DNA of 53,759 bases. Origin: an uncultured Clostridia bacterium. GTDB lineage: Bacteria > Bacillota > Clostridia > TANB77 > CAG-508. The stretch covers positions 1-53,759 of the forward strand of contig CALXPW010000006.1 of NCBI GenBank assembly GCA_944390365.1, in the 5' to 3' direction. Position numbers and translations under genes: made by a program. A model generated the notes under the pieces. It made no database searches. It was not told the DNA's origin and was given only the letters and a program-made list of their open reading frames with translations. Below, one piece after another: positions 28,505 through 38,054 of this stretch; the first letter of the stretch is position 1; every line of letters begins with the position of its first letter.

Positions 28505-29227
28505 GTGGCTATAGAAAACATAGACAAAGAATTAATGCCTAAGCATATTGCAATTATAATGGACGGAAATAGAAGATGGGCAAAAGAAAAGGGAATAGAT
28601 ACTAAACTAGGACATAAAGCAGGAGCTGAAACATTAGAAAAAATAGCTTCTTATGCAAACAAAATAGGATTAAAATACTTAACGGTATATGCTTTTTCTA
28701 CAGAAAATTGGAAAAGAACCAAGGAAGAAGTAGGAGCTTTAATGATATTACTTAGAACATATTTGGACAAATTTTTAAATAAAGAAAGCTTGCGTAATAT
28801 AAGAATTAGAGTATTAGGTGACATAGAAAATTTAGATAAAAGTCTAAAAGAAAGTATAGAAAAAATTATAGAGAAGTCTAAAAATAATACTGGACTTACA
28901 TTAAATATTGCATTTAATTATGGGGGAAGAGCAGAAATCGTAAGAGCAGTTAGAAGAATATCAGATAAAGTAAGCAAAGACGAACTTAAAATAGAAGATA
29001 TAAATGAAGAATTAGTAACAAACAATTTATATACTAATGGAGAACCAGATCCAGATTTACTAATAAGACCTGGAGGAGAATTAAGGATAAGTAATTTCCT
29101 ATTATGGCAATTAGCTTATACAGAATTTTTATTTATTGATAAATATTGGCCAGATTTTTCAGAAGAAGATTTATTAGAAGCAATTAAAAAATTTGAAAAT
29201 AGAAATAGAAAATTTGGTGGAAAATAA
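28505..29227 (+). CDS. uppS: Isoprenyl (undecaprenyl) diphosphate synthase
   Basis: 240 residues if GTG 28505 is used; it follows AAGGGAAGGA by eight bases and gives the usual compact N-terminus before PKHIAIIMDGNRRWAKEKG. ATG 28427 in the same frame would add 26 basic residues. Further signatures are YAFSTENWKR and DPDLLIRPGGELRISNFLLWQ. It makes the C55 lipid carrier for wall synthesis. Followed 29 bases later by cdsA. Confidence 0.94.
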   Translation: MAIENIDKELMPKHIAIIMDGNRRWAKEKGIDTKLGHKAGAETLEKIASYANKIGLKYLTVYAFSTENWKRTKEEVGALMILLRTYLDKFLNKESLRNIRIRVLGDIENLDKSLKESIEKIIEKSKNNTGLTLNIAFNYGGRAEIVRAVRRISDKVSKDELKIEDINEELVTNNLYTNGEPDPDLLIRPGGELRISNFLLWQLAYTEFLFIDKYWPDFSEEDLLEAIKKFENRNRKFGGK

Positions 29228-29256
29228 GACAATAATATAGAAAGAAAGGACTAAAG

Positions 29257-30063
29257 ATGAGCATTAAAAGAATTTTATCAGGAATAATTTTATTTCCAAT
29301 ATTTGCACTTATATTGATATTTGGTAACAAATATGTAGTAGATGTTTTTATAAGCATAGTTGCTATAATGAGCTTACATGAATTTTATAAAGCATTTAAA
29401 GGAAAAGCAAAACCAATACAATGGCCAGGATATGTTACTGCTGGGCTCATTTCGCTTATTCATCTAATACCAGGAGAATATGTACTACCAGTTATTACTT
29501 TATTAATCCTTATGAATATACTTGTGCTTTTTGCACAAAGCATTGTAACCAATATGAAAAGAAATGTTAATGATATTGCTATTTCACTACTTGGAATATG
29601 TTATATTGTTTTCTTTCTAGTGTTTGCACCACTAATTCGAGATAGCTTAGAAAATGGTAAAATACTTATATGGTATGTATTCTTTTCTGCTTGGGGTACA
29701 GATATATTTGCATATTTTATAGGAAAACATTTTGGAAAACACAAATTTACTCCAATAAGCCCTAAGAAATCAATTGAAGGGTGTGTTGCAGGTATTTTTG
29801 GCGCAATAATTATGAATATGGTATATACCTTAATATGTAATTCTATTTTTGGAACAAGTTTTAATTATTTGTACATATTGGGATTATCAATATTTTTAAG
29901 TATAATTAGTCAAATAGGTGATTTAGCGGCATCTAGTGTAAAAAGGTATTGTGAAATTAAAGATTATAGTAATTTAATACCGGGACATGGAGGTCTATTA
30001 GATAGAATAGATAGTGTAATATTTATTTTACCTTTTGCATATTTTTTGTTAAGTATAATATAA
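29257..30063 (+). CDS. cdsA: Phosphatidate cytidylyltransferase
   Basis: 268 residues with about eight membrane segments. ISPKKSIEGCVAG and the C-terminal IPGHGGLLDRIDSVIF are the CDP-diglyceride synthetase signature with its two Asp residues. RBS AAGAAAGGA. It makes CDP-diacylglycerol, the substrate of PgsA encoded at 9.1 kb. Confidence 0.96.
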   Translation: MSIKRILSGIILFPIFALILIFGNKYVVDVFISIVAIMSLHEFYKAFKGKAKPIQWPGYVTAGLISLIHLIPGEYVLPVITLLILMNILVLFAQSIVTNMKRNVNDIAISLLGICYIVFFLVFAPLIRDSLENGKILIWYVFFSAWGTDIFAYFIGKHFGKHKFTPISPKKSIEGCVAGIFGAIIMNMVYTLICNSIFGTSFNYLYILGLSIFLSIISQIGDLAASSVKRYCEIKDYSNLIPGHGGLLDRIDSVIFILPFAYFLLSII

Positions 30064-30167
30064 TTAATAAAGAATTACATGTTTTCCTGTAGTCACTTGT
30101 TAAGCTTTTGGAAACAAGAAAAATATGTGAATGATTAAAGAAAATATAATTATAAAGGAATACGCTT

Positions 30168-30903
30168 ATGAGTATTATAATTACAATTATTAAAATAGTA
30201 GTTATACTTGGTTTTCTAGTTTTAATACATGAAACTGGACACTTCGTTGTGGCTCGTTTGTGTAAAATTAAAGTAAATGAGTTTTCTATTGGATTTGGTC
30301 CACTCATTTGGACAAAACAAACAGAAAAAACCAAGTATTCACTAAGACTAATACCACTTCGGTGGTTATGTGAATATGTTAGGAGAAGAGGAACGTTCTG
30401 AAGAAGAGGGTTCCTTTAGTAAAGCTAGCATACCAAAGAGAATAGCTATTGTGGCAGCCGGAGGATTGGTAAATATTATATTTGCAATTTTACTTTATAT
30501 AGTTATTGCTACCATAATGACCGGAAACTTTGGAACTGCCATAAATTCTACAGGTAATTTTATACTAGCTATGTGGGAAAGTATAAAAATGATATTTACA
30601 GGTAGAGTAACGGCAAATGACCTTATGGGACCTATAGGAATATCTGAAGTAGTTGCACAAACAAGTAGTCTTTTGGACTTCTTATACATTATGGCATTAG
30701 TTTCTATGTCTTTAGGTGTAACAAACTTACTCCCATTTCCACCACTTGATGGAGGAAAAATACTAATATATATAATTGAAGCAATTAGACGAAAACCATT
30801 AAAGGAAGATTTTGAATTAGGATTGCAAATGTTAGGTTTCTTGGTTTTAATCACACTATCAGTGTATGTGGCATTCAATGATGTGGGAAGAATAATTTCG
30901 TAG
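30168..30903 (+). CDS. rseP: RseP/SpoIVFB-type site-2 metalloprotease lacking PDZ, read with a +1 shift at CGG
   Basis: ATG 30168 follows AAAGGA. HETGHFVVARL holds the HExxH zinc site. The zero frame ends within about a dozen codons after CGG; reading CGGT (30360-30363) as one codon restores RLIPL-x-GYVNMLGEEE, where the family has PLGGYV. The second motif is NLLPFPPLDGG. Total about 244 residues, clearly shorter than the usual 340 or more. The region between the second membrane helix and the third lacks the PDZ domain found in RseP. It should cut transmembrane substrates such as anti-sigma factors. Gene order with cdsA upstream is conserved in bacteria. Confidence 0.9.
30360..30363 (+). other. 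CGG +1 shift site 4 (CGGT)
   Basis: In-frame CGG after CTT. The next bases GTGGTTATG give GGYV only if C is skipped, reproducing the near-invariant PLGGYV of site-2 proteases. This is the strongest single case for glycine at the quadruplet. Confidence 0.92.
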
Positions 30904-30916
30904 TATTGTTTTTGTA

Positions 30917-31170
30917 TGTTAATGCACTTATAATTTTCTACTCTAGGTTAGAGTAAACTTCTAAAAAAAGTATTTCAAATATGTCGGTCCAGCTGATTTT
31001 CATAGAAATTCTATGAGAAATTTTGGCAGCGCCCTCAAAAGGGTTTGAGATTCCCTACCAAAATTTTTCAAGAATTTCTATATTCAAATCACTCTCCATT
31101 CCATATTTTCATACTTTTTTTATAAGCCCACTCTAACCTAGAAAAACAAATAGATAATTGTGCATTAACA
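30917..31170. repeat. Hairpin element, family B copy 2
   Basis: Outer arms TGTTAATGCAC and GTGCATTAACA, then CTAGGTTAGAG and CTCTAACCTAG, enclose the shared core AGTATTTCAAATATGTCGG. It ends about 20 bases before the polC RBS. The central loop differs from the other two copies. Confidence 0.85.
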
Positions 31171-31202
31171 CACAAAAACCAAAAAGTATAGGAGATGAAC
31201 TC

Positions 31203-34200
31203 ATGGAAAAAACAATAAAAGAAATATTTAAAGATTATAATTCAGAAAGTTTTTCACTAAATGCAGGTAGAATTAAGTCAATAAATTTATTTAAAAAGAT
31301 AAATAAATTAGAGTTAATTATAATAGCAGATGAGTTTATAAAAATAGAAGACATATATAAATTTGAACAATATTTAAAGCAAAGATTTAATATATTTGAA
31401 GTAAATATAAAAGTAGAGTATACAAAAGAAATTGATGTAGATTTACAAAAAGAGTGGAACTTAATTATATGCTATATGGCACATAAGCATCCACTAAGTA
31501 AAGCTTTTCTAAAAAATAGCACACTTGAAATACATGATAAAGATATAACTGTAAGAATGGTAACTAAGGGTAAGTTAGTATTAGATGCAAAGAAGTTTGA
31601 TGAGATATTAGCTGAAATTATAGAAAATGTTTATGGTTTAAAATACAAAATTACTTTTGTAGAAGATGTATCAGAAGATGCAATTAAGCAATATATGGAA
31701 CATGCCATGAAACTTGAGCAAGAGGCTATTAAGCAAGCACAGTTAATGGCAGAAGAAGCATTAGAAAATTCGGAAGGTAAATCACATTCAGGGGCACATA
31801 AAGCCAAGGAAAATACTAATGCTCCTAGTGAACCTCAAGAGGTAAGTGTATCCATAGAAGTGCCACAAGAAAAAGAAGAAAACTCTCCATTAATATATGG
31901 CAGAAGCTTAAAGTTAAAAGAACAGCTAGTAAAAGTTATAGATTTAAGTGTGGATAGTGGAAAAGTTGTATTAGATGGAGAAATATTAAATATAGATTCT
32001 CGTGAGCTTAAAAGTGGAAAAGTGCTTGTTATGTTTGACTTGTATGATGGAACAAGTACAATAACTTGCAAAGTATTTTCAGAGGGAGATAAATCAAAAG
32101 AACTTATAGGAAAGCTTAAAGGAGCAAAAGGCGTAAAACTAGAAGGAACAGCTCAATTTGACCCATTTGCAAAGGAGCTTGGAGTTATTGCTAATGTAAT
32201 TATAGAAAGTACTGGCCTTAAGAAACAGGTTAGAATGGATAATGCAAAGGAAAAAAGAGTGGAGTTACACATGCATACACAAATGAGCCAGATGGATGGT
32301 ATGACATCTGCAACAGATTTGTTAAAAAGAGCAGTAAAATGGGGAATGAAGTCTATTGCAATTACAGACCATGGTGTGGTACAAGCCTTTCCAGAAGCAC
32401 ATAAATATTTGGAGAAAGACCACCCGGATTTAAAAGTTATATATGGGGTGGAAGCATACTTAGCACCTGATAGAACACCAGTTGTATCATTTCCACGAGG
32501 ACAAGATATAGATAATACCACGTATTGTGTTCTAGACTTAGAAACTACAGGTTTTTCGTTTAGAACAGAAAAAATAACCGAAATTGGTATTATGAAGATG
32601 AAAAACGGAGAGGTCATAGACGAATTTTCATGTTTTGTAAATCCAGAAAAACCTATTCCACAAAGGGTAGTTGAAGTTACAAATATTACAGATGATATGG
32701 TAAAAGATGCAGAAACTATAGATAAAGTTTTTCCTAAAATGATGGACTTTATAGGTGATAGTGTATTAGTTGCGCATAATGCAGATTTTGATATAGGATT
32801 TTTAAAGTACAATGCTGCAGAATTAGGTTATACCTTAGAAAATACATATATGGATACATTACGTTTGGCAAAAGAGCTATTTCCAGAATATAAAAAGTAC
32901 AAATTAGGAATAATTGCTGAAAACTTAGGAATAAAAGTTGAGGTAGCACATAGGGCATTAGATGATGTTGATACAACAGTTAAGGTATTAAGAGTAATGC
33001 TTGATATGCTTAAAGAAAAAGGTGCAAAAAAAATAGAGGATATAGATAAGATATGTGCAGGAAGTACAGATTTTAGAAGACTTCCAACATATCATGCTAT
33101 CATTCTAGCACAAAACTATGTTGGATTACGAAACTTATATAAGTTAATATCAATTTCGCATCTAGACTATTTCTATAAAAAACCTCGTATTCTTAAATCT
33201 ATTTATAAAGAAAACTGCGAAGGTTTAATACTTGGAAGTGCTTGTGAACAAGGAGAAATTTATAGAGCAATTGTAGCAGGAAAAACAGATGAAGAAATAG
33301 AAGATATAGCTAAAGATTATGACTATTTAGAAATTCAACCATTAGGCAACAATATGTTTATGGTAAGAGATGGAACAGTTGCTGATGTAAAAGGTTTAGA
33401 AGACATAAACAAAAAAATAGTAGCACTTGGAGATAAGCTTGGAAAGCCAGTTGTAGCGACTTGTGATGTGCATTTTATGGATCCACAAGACGAAATATAT
33501 AGACGTATACTAATGGCAGGACAGGGCTATGATGATGCAGACGAACAAGCCCCACTATATTTACGTACAACAGAGGAAATGCTTAAAGAGTTTGAATATT
33601 TAGGAGAAGAAAAAGCATACGAGGTTGTTGTAACGAACACAAATAAAATAGCAGATATGTGTGAGAAAATAAAACCAATATCACCTGAAAAATGTCCACC
33701 ACATATTGATGGATGTGAGCAAACAATAAAAGATATAGCATATAGTAAGGCACATGAATTATATGGAGACCCACTTCCAGATTTGGTACAAGAAAGACTA
33801 GATAAGGAATTAAACTCAATTATTAAGAACGGATTCTCTGTTATGTATATAATTGCACAAAAACTAGTGTGGAAATCAAATGAAGATGGATACATAGTTG
33901 GTTCAAGAGGATCTGTTGGTTCATCCTTTGTGGCAAATATGACAGGTATTACAGAAGTAAATTCGCTTCCACCACACTACAGATGCCCTAAGTGTAAATA
34001 TTCAGACTTTACAGATTATGGATATGCCTGTGGATTCGACTTGCCAGATAAAGACTGTCCGAAATGTGGAACTAAAATGGTAAAAGATGGTATAGATATA
34101 CCATTTGAAACCTTCCTTGGTTTTAACGGAGATAAAGAGCCTGATATAGACTTAAACTTCTCTGGAGAATATCAAGCAAAAGCACATAAATATACAGAGG

Positions 34201-35579
34201 TAATCTTTGGTAAAGGAACAACCTTTAAAGCAGGAACTGTTGGTACAGTTGCAGATAAAACTGCTTACGGATATGTAAAAAAATATTACGAAGAAAGAGG
34301 AATTCCAATAAACAATGCAGAGGTACTAAGATTAGCACAAGGCTGTACAGGAATAAAAAGAACAACAGGTCAGCATCCAGGAGGAATTATAGTTGTACCA
34401 AAAGGAAGACAAATTTATGAATTTTGTCCAGTACAACATCCAGCAGATGACCCTAACTCAGACATAATTACCACACACTTTGATTATCACTCAATAGACC
34501 AAAACTTACTAAAACTAGATATACTAGGACACGATGATCCTACAATGATAAGAATGTTATACGACATAACAGGAATAGATCCAACCAAAGTACCACTTGA
34601 TGATAAAGAAACAATGTCAATCTTTAGTTCAACAGATGCACTTGGGGTAACACCAGAGCAAATAAAGAGCAAAGTCGGAAGTTATGGAATACCTGAATTC
34701 GGAACAAAATTTGTTAGAGGAATGCTAGTAGACACAAAGCCAACTACATTTGACGAACTAATACGTATATCTGGATTATCACATGGTACAGACGTATGGC
34801 TTGGTAACGCACAAAGCTTAATAGACGAAGGAACAGTAACCTTAAACGAGGCAATCTGTTGCCGTGACGATATAATGATATATCTAATAAAGAAGGGCTT
34901 ACCACCAAATAAAGCCTTCAAAATAATGGAAACAGTACGTAAAGGTAAAGCACTTAAAGACCCAGAAAAATGGGCAGAATTTGTAGCACTTATGAAAGAA
35001 CATGACGTACCAGAATGGTATATTAAATCATGCGAAAAAATAAAATACATGTTCCCAAAGGCACACGCAGCAGCATATGTAACAAATGCATTTAGAATAG
35101 CATGGTTTAAAGTGCATCAGCCTAAAGCATATTATGCAGCATACTTCACAATAAGAGCAGACGAATTCGACAGTGACATAATGTGCTATGGAAAGCAAAA
35201 AGTATTAAACAAAATGAAAGAAATAGACCTTGCAGGAAATAGCGCTACAACAAAGGACAAGAATATGTATGCTATATTAGAATTAGTATTAGAAATGTAT
35301 GAAAGAGGCATAAACTTCCTTCCAATAGACCTTTACAAATCACATGCAACAAAATTTTTAGTAGAAGAAGAGGGAATACGCCCACCACTTAATAGCATAC
35401 CGGGACTTGGAACAGTGGCAGCAGAAGGAATAGACGAAGCAAAAAAAGACGGCAAATTCATGTCAATAGACGATATGAAAATACGTTCTAAAATAGGAAA
35501 ATCTGTAATAGAATTACTAGACAGAGTAGGATGCTTAAAAGGAATGAGCCAGAGCAACCAAATGAGCTTGTTTGGTTAA
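31203..35579 (+). CDS. polC: DNA polymerase III subunit alpha, PolC type
   Basis: 1458 residues from ATG 31203 after TAGGAGAT (GTG 31158 has no RBS). An OB-fold region lies at about 240-350. The PHP domain starts ELHMHTQMSQMDGMTSATDL, interrupted by the inserted DnaQ-like 3'-5' exonuclease (CVLDLETTGFSF, VAHNADFDIGF, HRALDDVDTT). The polymerase core has GSRGSVGSSFVANMTGITEVN, four Cys around CPKCKY...CPKCG, PDIDLNFSGEY and TGQHPGGIIVVP. Replicative polymerase of low-GC Gram-positives. Not one in-frame CGG occurs in this very long gene. Confidence 0.98.
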   Translation: MEKTIKEIFKDYNSESFSLNAGRIKSINLFKKINKLELIIIADEFIKIEDIYKFEQYLKQRFNIFEVNIKVEYTKEIDVDLQKEWNLIICYMAHKHPLSKAFLKNSTLEIHDKDITVRMVTKGKLVLDAKKFDEILAEIIENVYGLKYKITFVEDVSEDAIKQYMEHAMKLEQEAIKQAQLMAEEALENSEGKSHSGAHKAKENTNAPSEPQEVSVSIEVPQEKEENSPLIYGRSLKLKEQLVKVIDLSVDSGKVVLDGEILNIDSRELKSGKVLVMFDLYDGTSTITCKVFSEGDKSKELIGKLKGAKGVKLEGTAQFDPFAKELGVIANVIIESTGLKKQVRMDNAKEKRVELHMHTQMSQMDGMTSATDLLKRAVKWGMKSIAITDHGVVQAFPEAHKYLEKDHPDLKVIYGVEAYLAPDRTPVVSFPRGQDIDNTTYCVLDLETTGFSFRTEKITEIGIMKMKNGEVIDEFSCFVNPEKPIPQRVVEVTNITDDMVKDAETIDKVFPKMMDFIGDSVLVAHNADFDIGFLKYNAAELGYTLENTYMDTLRLAKELFPEYKKYKLGIIAENLGIKVEVAHRALDDVDTTVKVLRVMLDMLKEKGAKKIEDIDKICAGSTDFRRLPTYHAIILAQNYVGLRNLYKLISISHLDYFYKKPRILKSIYKENCEGLILGSACEQGEIYRAIVAGKTDEEIEDIAKDYDYLEIQPLGNNMFMVRDGTVADVKGLEDINKKIVALGDKLGKPVVATCDVHFMDPQDEIYRRILMAGQGYDDADEQAPLYLRTTEEMLKEFEYLGEEKAYEVVVTNTNKIADMCEKIKPISPEKCPPHIDGCEQTIKDIAYSKAHELYGDPLPDLVQERLDKELNSIIKNGFSVMYIIAQKLVWKSNEDGYIVGSRGSVGSSFVANMTGITEVNSLPPHYRCPKCKYSDFTDYGYACGFDLPDKDCPKCGTKMVKDGIDIPFETFLGFNGDKEPDIDLNFSGEYQAKAHKYTEVIFGKGTTFKAGTVGTVADKTAYGYVKKYYEERGIPINNAEVLRLAQGCTGIKRTTGQHPGGIIVVPKGRQIYEFCPVQHPADDPNSDIITTHFDYHSIDQNLLKLDILGHDDPTMIRMLYDITGIDPTKVPLDDKETMSIFSSTDALGVTPEQIKSKVGSYGIPEFGTKFVRGMLVDTKPTTFDELIRISGLSHGTDVWLGNAQSLIDEGTVTLNEAICCRDDIMIYLIKKGLPPNKAFKIMETVRKGKALKDPEKWAEFVALMKEHDVPEWYIKSCEKIKYMFPKAHAAAYVTNAFRIAWFKVHQPKAYYAAYFTIRADEFDSDIMCYGKQKVLNKMKEIDLAGNSATTKDKNMYAILELVLEMYERGINFLPIDLYKSHATKFLVEEEGIRPPLNSIPGLGTVAAEGIDEAKKDGKFMSIDDMKIRSKIGKSVIELLDRVGCLKGMSQSNQMSLFG

Positions 35580-35581
35580 AT

Positions 35582-35706
35582 GGCACTTTGGTGCCTGTCA
35601 CTTTAGTGCCATTTGGCACTTTTGGGGACAGGTCTAAATGAGACAAAGATGTCCCCAAAAGACCTGTCCCTAAAAGGACATAGTTGGCATACTTGGGGAC
35701 AGGTCC
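35582..35706. repeat. GGGGACAGGTC repeat array 3
   Basis: TGGCACTTTGGTGCC dyads followed by GGGGACAGGTCTAAATGAG, its inverted form AGACCTGTCCC and a further GGGGACAGGTCC. The first part is near-identical to the array after ligA. Confidence 0.8.
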
Positions 35707-35734
35707 ACAGTAAAAGAAATTGTGAATAGAGTAG

Positions 35735-35766
35735 AAAAAGCAGTGGAAAATGACACTGCTTTTTTT
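35735..35766 (+). terminator. Intrinsic terminator downstream of polC
   Basis: AAAAGCAGTG / CACTGCTTTT hairpin followed by a T-run. Confidence 0.85.
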
Positions 35767-35879
35767 GTAACTCTAAAGACTATTCCTACGCTTATAAATC
35801 GACACAAAATTACATAATACCTTTAGTAAATTTAAAATTACATAAAAAAATGGTTTTCATAAAACATTTCAAATATTAA

Positions 35880-36059
35880 TGTGGATAACTTTAAAAAAAT
35901 AACCCACTATTTATAGTTATTCACAGAGTTATCCACATTATCCACATGCCTGTGGACAACTAAATGGTAAAAAATAGCAATAAAATAGTAACATAATGTC
36001 GTAAAATAAATTAAAAGCAAGAGTTAAGTATAAAAAAGTAGATTTTTGTCTGTGGATAA
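35880..36059. promoter_or_regulatory. DnaA-box cluster
   Basis: Six matches to the DnaA box TTATNCACA or its complement in 180 bases: TGTGGATAA 35880-35888, TTATTCACA 35917-35925, TTATCCACA 35929-35937 and 35938-35946, TGTGGACAA 35951-35959 (one change), TGTGGATAA 36051-36059. Three boxes are almost contiguous. The surrounding sequence is strongly AT-rich. It lies in an 860-base gene-free stretch between polC and glyS. Both flanking genes point the same way and no dnaA or dnaN is nearby, so a DnaA-binding regulatory or titration site is at least as likely as oriC. Confidence 0.75.
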
Positions 36060-36081
36060 CTTTTTATAATTCATGACTTTT

Positions 36082-36234
36082 TACAAATAATGTATGTTTT
36101 ATAGTTTTTATTTTCGGCCCCCAACATCGTACAAACTGTATAAACTTTACATACGTTTCGTTTAACAGTTTGTAGACTTGTCGGTCCCCAACTTGAGCAC
36201 TCAAATAAAAACTATAAAACATACATTATTTGCG
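36082..36234. repeat. Hairpin element, family A copy 2
   Basis: Arms ACAAATAATGTATGTTTTAT and complement enclose the core CATCGTACAAACTGT...CGTTTCGTTTAACAG...GAGCACTC shared with 6.2 kb. The arms have no similarity to those of copy 1. Confidence 0.85.
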
Positions 36235-36388
36235 TTAGTCATTAAAGCTCTGTAAATTACAACAAGACAGCAACTAATTATGCTCTAATTAACATAAAAA
36301 TCTTGACTTTTATACTGTATATTGATAAAATCTAAAAATGAAAAACTAATTTGAAATATAAAAGAGAACTCTCCTAAATTTCCCTAAC

Positions 36389-36419
36389 GTGGACAAAAAG
36401 GAGTGTCCCTTTTGTTCAC
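36389..36419. repeat. GTGGACAAAA palindrome copy 3
   Basis: GTGGACAAAAAGG...CCTTTTGTTCAC, ending six bases before the AGAAAGGAAG ribosome-binding site of glyS. Confidence 0.85.
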
Positions 36420-36439
36420 TATAGAAAGGAAGTTATTTT

Positions 36440-37828
36440 ATGAAAGAAAAATTGACAATGGATAAAATAGTAAGTCTTTGCAAAAATAGAGGATATGTGT
36501 ATCCAGGCTCTGAAATATATGGAGGTTTAGCAAATACTTGGGATTATGGTCCTTTAGGTGTTGAATTAAAAAACAACATAAAAAAAGCATGGATGAAGAA
36601 GTTTGTACAAGAAAGTAAATATAATGTAGGATTAGATGCAGCAATACTAATGAATCCTGAAGTATGGGTAGCTTCTGGACACGTAGGAGGATTTTCTGAT
36701 CCACTTATAGATTGCAAGGAATGTAAAACTAGACATAGAGCAGATAAATTGATAGAAGAATGGGCGCATGAGCAAGGAAATGACATGATTGCAGACGGTA
36801 TGAGTGATGAGCAAATGATTAACTTTATAAAAGAGCATCATATTGCTTGCCCTAATTGTGGAAAAGAGAATTTTACAGATATTCGTAAATTTAATTTAAT
36901 GTTCAAAACTTTCCAAGGAGTTACAGAAGATAGTAAAGCAGAGATTTATTTAAGACCAGAAACTGCACAAGGTATATTTGTAAACTTTAAAAATGTGCTT
37001 CGTACAACAAGAAGAAAGTTACCAATGGGTATTGGACAAATAGGTAAAGCATTTAGAAATGAAATTACTCCTGGAAACTTTACATTTAGAACACGTGAGT
37101 TTGAACAAATGGAACTTGAATTTTTCTGTAAGCCAGGAACTGACTTAGAATGGTTTAAGTATTGGAAAGATTATTGTGAAAATTGGCTTCTAAGCCTAGG
37201 AATGAAAAAAGAAAATATACGTTTAAGAGACCACTCAAAAGAGGAACTTGTATTCTATAGCAAAGCTACAACAGATATAGAATATGCATTCCCATTTGGT
37301 TGGGGAGAACTTTGGGGTGTTGCTGACAGAACTGATTATGATTTAAAGAAACATCAAGAACATTCTAAAGAGGATATGAGTTACTTAGACACAGAAACAA
37401 ACGAGAAGTATGTTCCTTACTGTATAGAGCCATCACTTGGATGTGATAGAGTAGCTTTAGCATTCTTATGCAACGCTTATGATGAGGAAGAAATTGCAGA
37501 GGGAGATGTAAGAACAGTATTACATTTACATCCTGCGTTAGCACCATATAAAGTTGCAGTTTTACCACTTTCTAAGAAACTAAGTGAGAAAGCAGAAGAA
37601 GTGTATAGCAAACTATCTAAGAAATTTATGTGCGACTATGATGAAGCAGGAAGCATTGGAAAAAGATATAGAAGAGAAGATGAAATTGGTACACCATATT
37701 GTGTAACAATAGATTTTGACACGTTAGAGGACAACTGTGTAACGATAAGAGATAGAGATACAATGGAACAAGTACGTGTAAAAATAGATGAACTAGAAAA
37801 CTGGCTAGAAGAAAAAGTAGAATTCTAA
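36440..37828 (+). CDS. glyS: Glycyl-tRNA synthetase, alpha2 (eukaryote/archaeal-like) type
   Basis: 462 residues. [26 protein letters not shown] is the family start. CxxC...CPNCG is the zinc-like insert. Class II motifs 2 ([27 protein letters not shown]) and 3 ([13 protein letters not shown]) are present, and the anticodon-binding domain begins [10 protein letters not shown]. It charges tRNA-Gly. No T-box leader is visible; instead a palindromic repeat abuts the RBS. Its tRNA-Gly substrates are of special interest if CGGN is read as glycine. Confidence 0.97.
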   Translation: MKEKLTMDKIVSLCKNRGYVYPGSEIYGGLANTWDYGPLGVELKNNIKKAWMKKFVQESKYNVGLDAAILMNPEVWVASGHVGGFSDPLIDCKECKTRHRADKLIEEWAHEQGNDMIADGMSDEQMINFIKEHHIACPNCGKENFTDIRKFNLMFKTFQGVTEDSKAEIYLRPETAQGIFVNFKNVLRTTRRKLPMGIGQIGKAFRNEITPGNFTFRTREFEQMELEFFCKPGTDLEWFKYWKDYCENWLLSLGMKKENIRLRDHSKEELVFYSKATTDIEYAFPFGWGELWGVADRTDYDLKKHQEHSKEDMSYLDTETNEKYVPYCIEPSLGCDRVALAFLCNAYDEEEIAEGDVRTVLHLHPALAPYKVAVLPLSKKLSEKAEEVYSKLSKKFMCDYDEAGSIGKRYRREDEIGTPYCVTIDFDTLEDNCVTIRDRDTMEQVRVKIDELENWLEEKVEF

Positions 37829-37911
37829 AGTATTAGCAAAATGGCCTATAACCTTTGTGTTATACTGAAGATAAAAGAGTAATTATATATTCATCATATA
37901 AAAACACACGC

Positions 37912-37942
37912 GTGGACAAAATGGAGTGTCCCTTTTGTTCAC
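37912..37942. repeat. GTGGACAAAA palindrome copy 4
   Basis: GTGGACAAAATGG...CCTTTTGTTCAC in the 226-base gap between glyS and the first flippase gene. Confidence 0.85.
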
Positions 37943-38054
37943 AGTTCTAGAAATTTTATAAAGAAATTGGCCATTTCTAGTGCATTAGTAATCTTATTTG
38001 CAAAAGAAGCACATCTCTTTTGGAAAATAAAAATAGTAATAGAAGGAGTAAATA

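Noticed and set aside
35880..36059. Calling the DnaA-box cluster oriC
   Set aside because: No dnaA, dnaN, rpmH or gene-orientation switch is visible, so only a DnaA-box cluster is claimed.
35768..36439. T-box or other riboswitch upstream of glyS
   Set aside because: No T-box AGGGTGG-type core or other riboswitch consensus can be found; the region holds DnaA boxes, hairpin element A and a palindrome.
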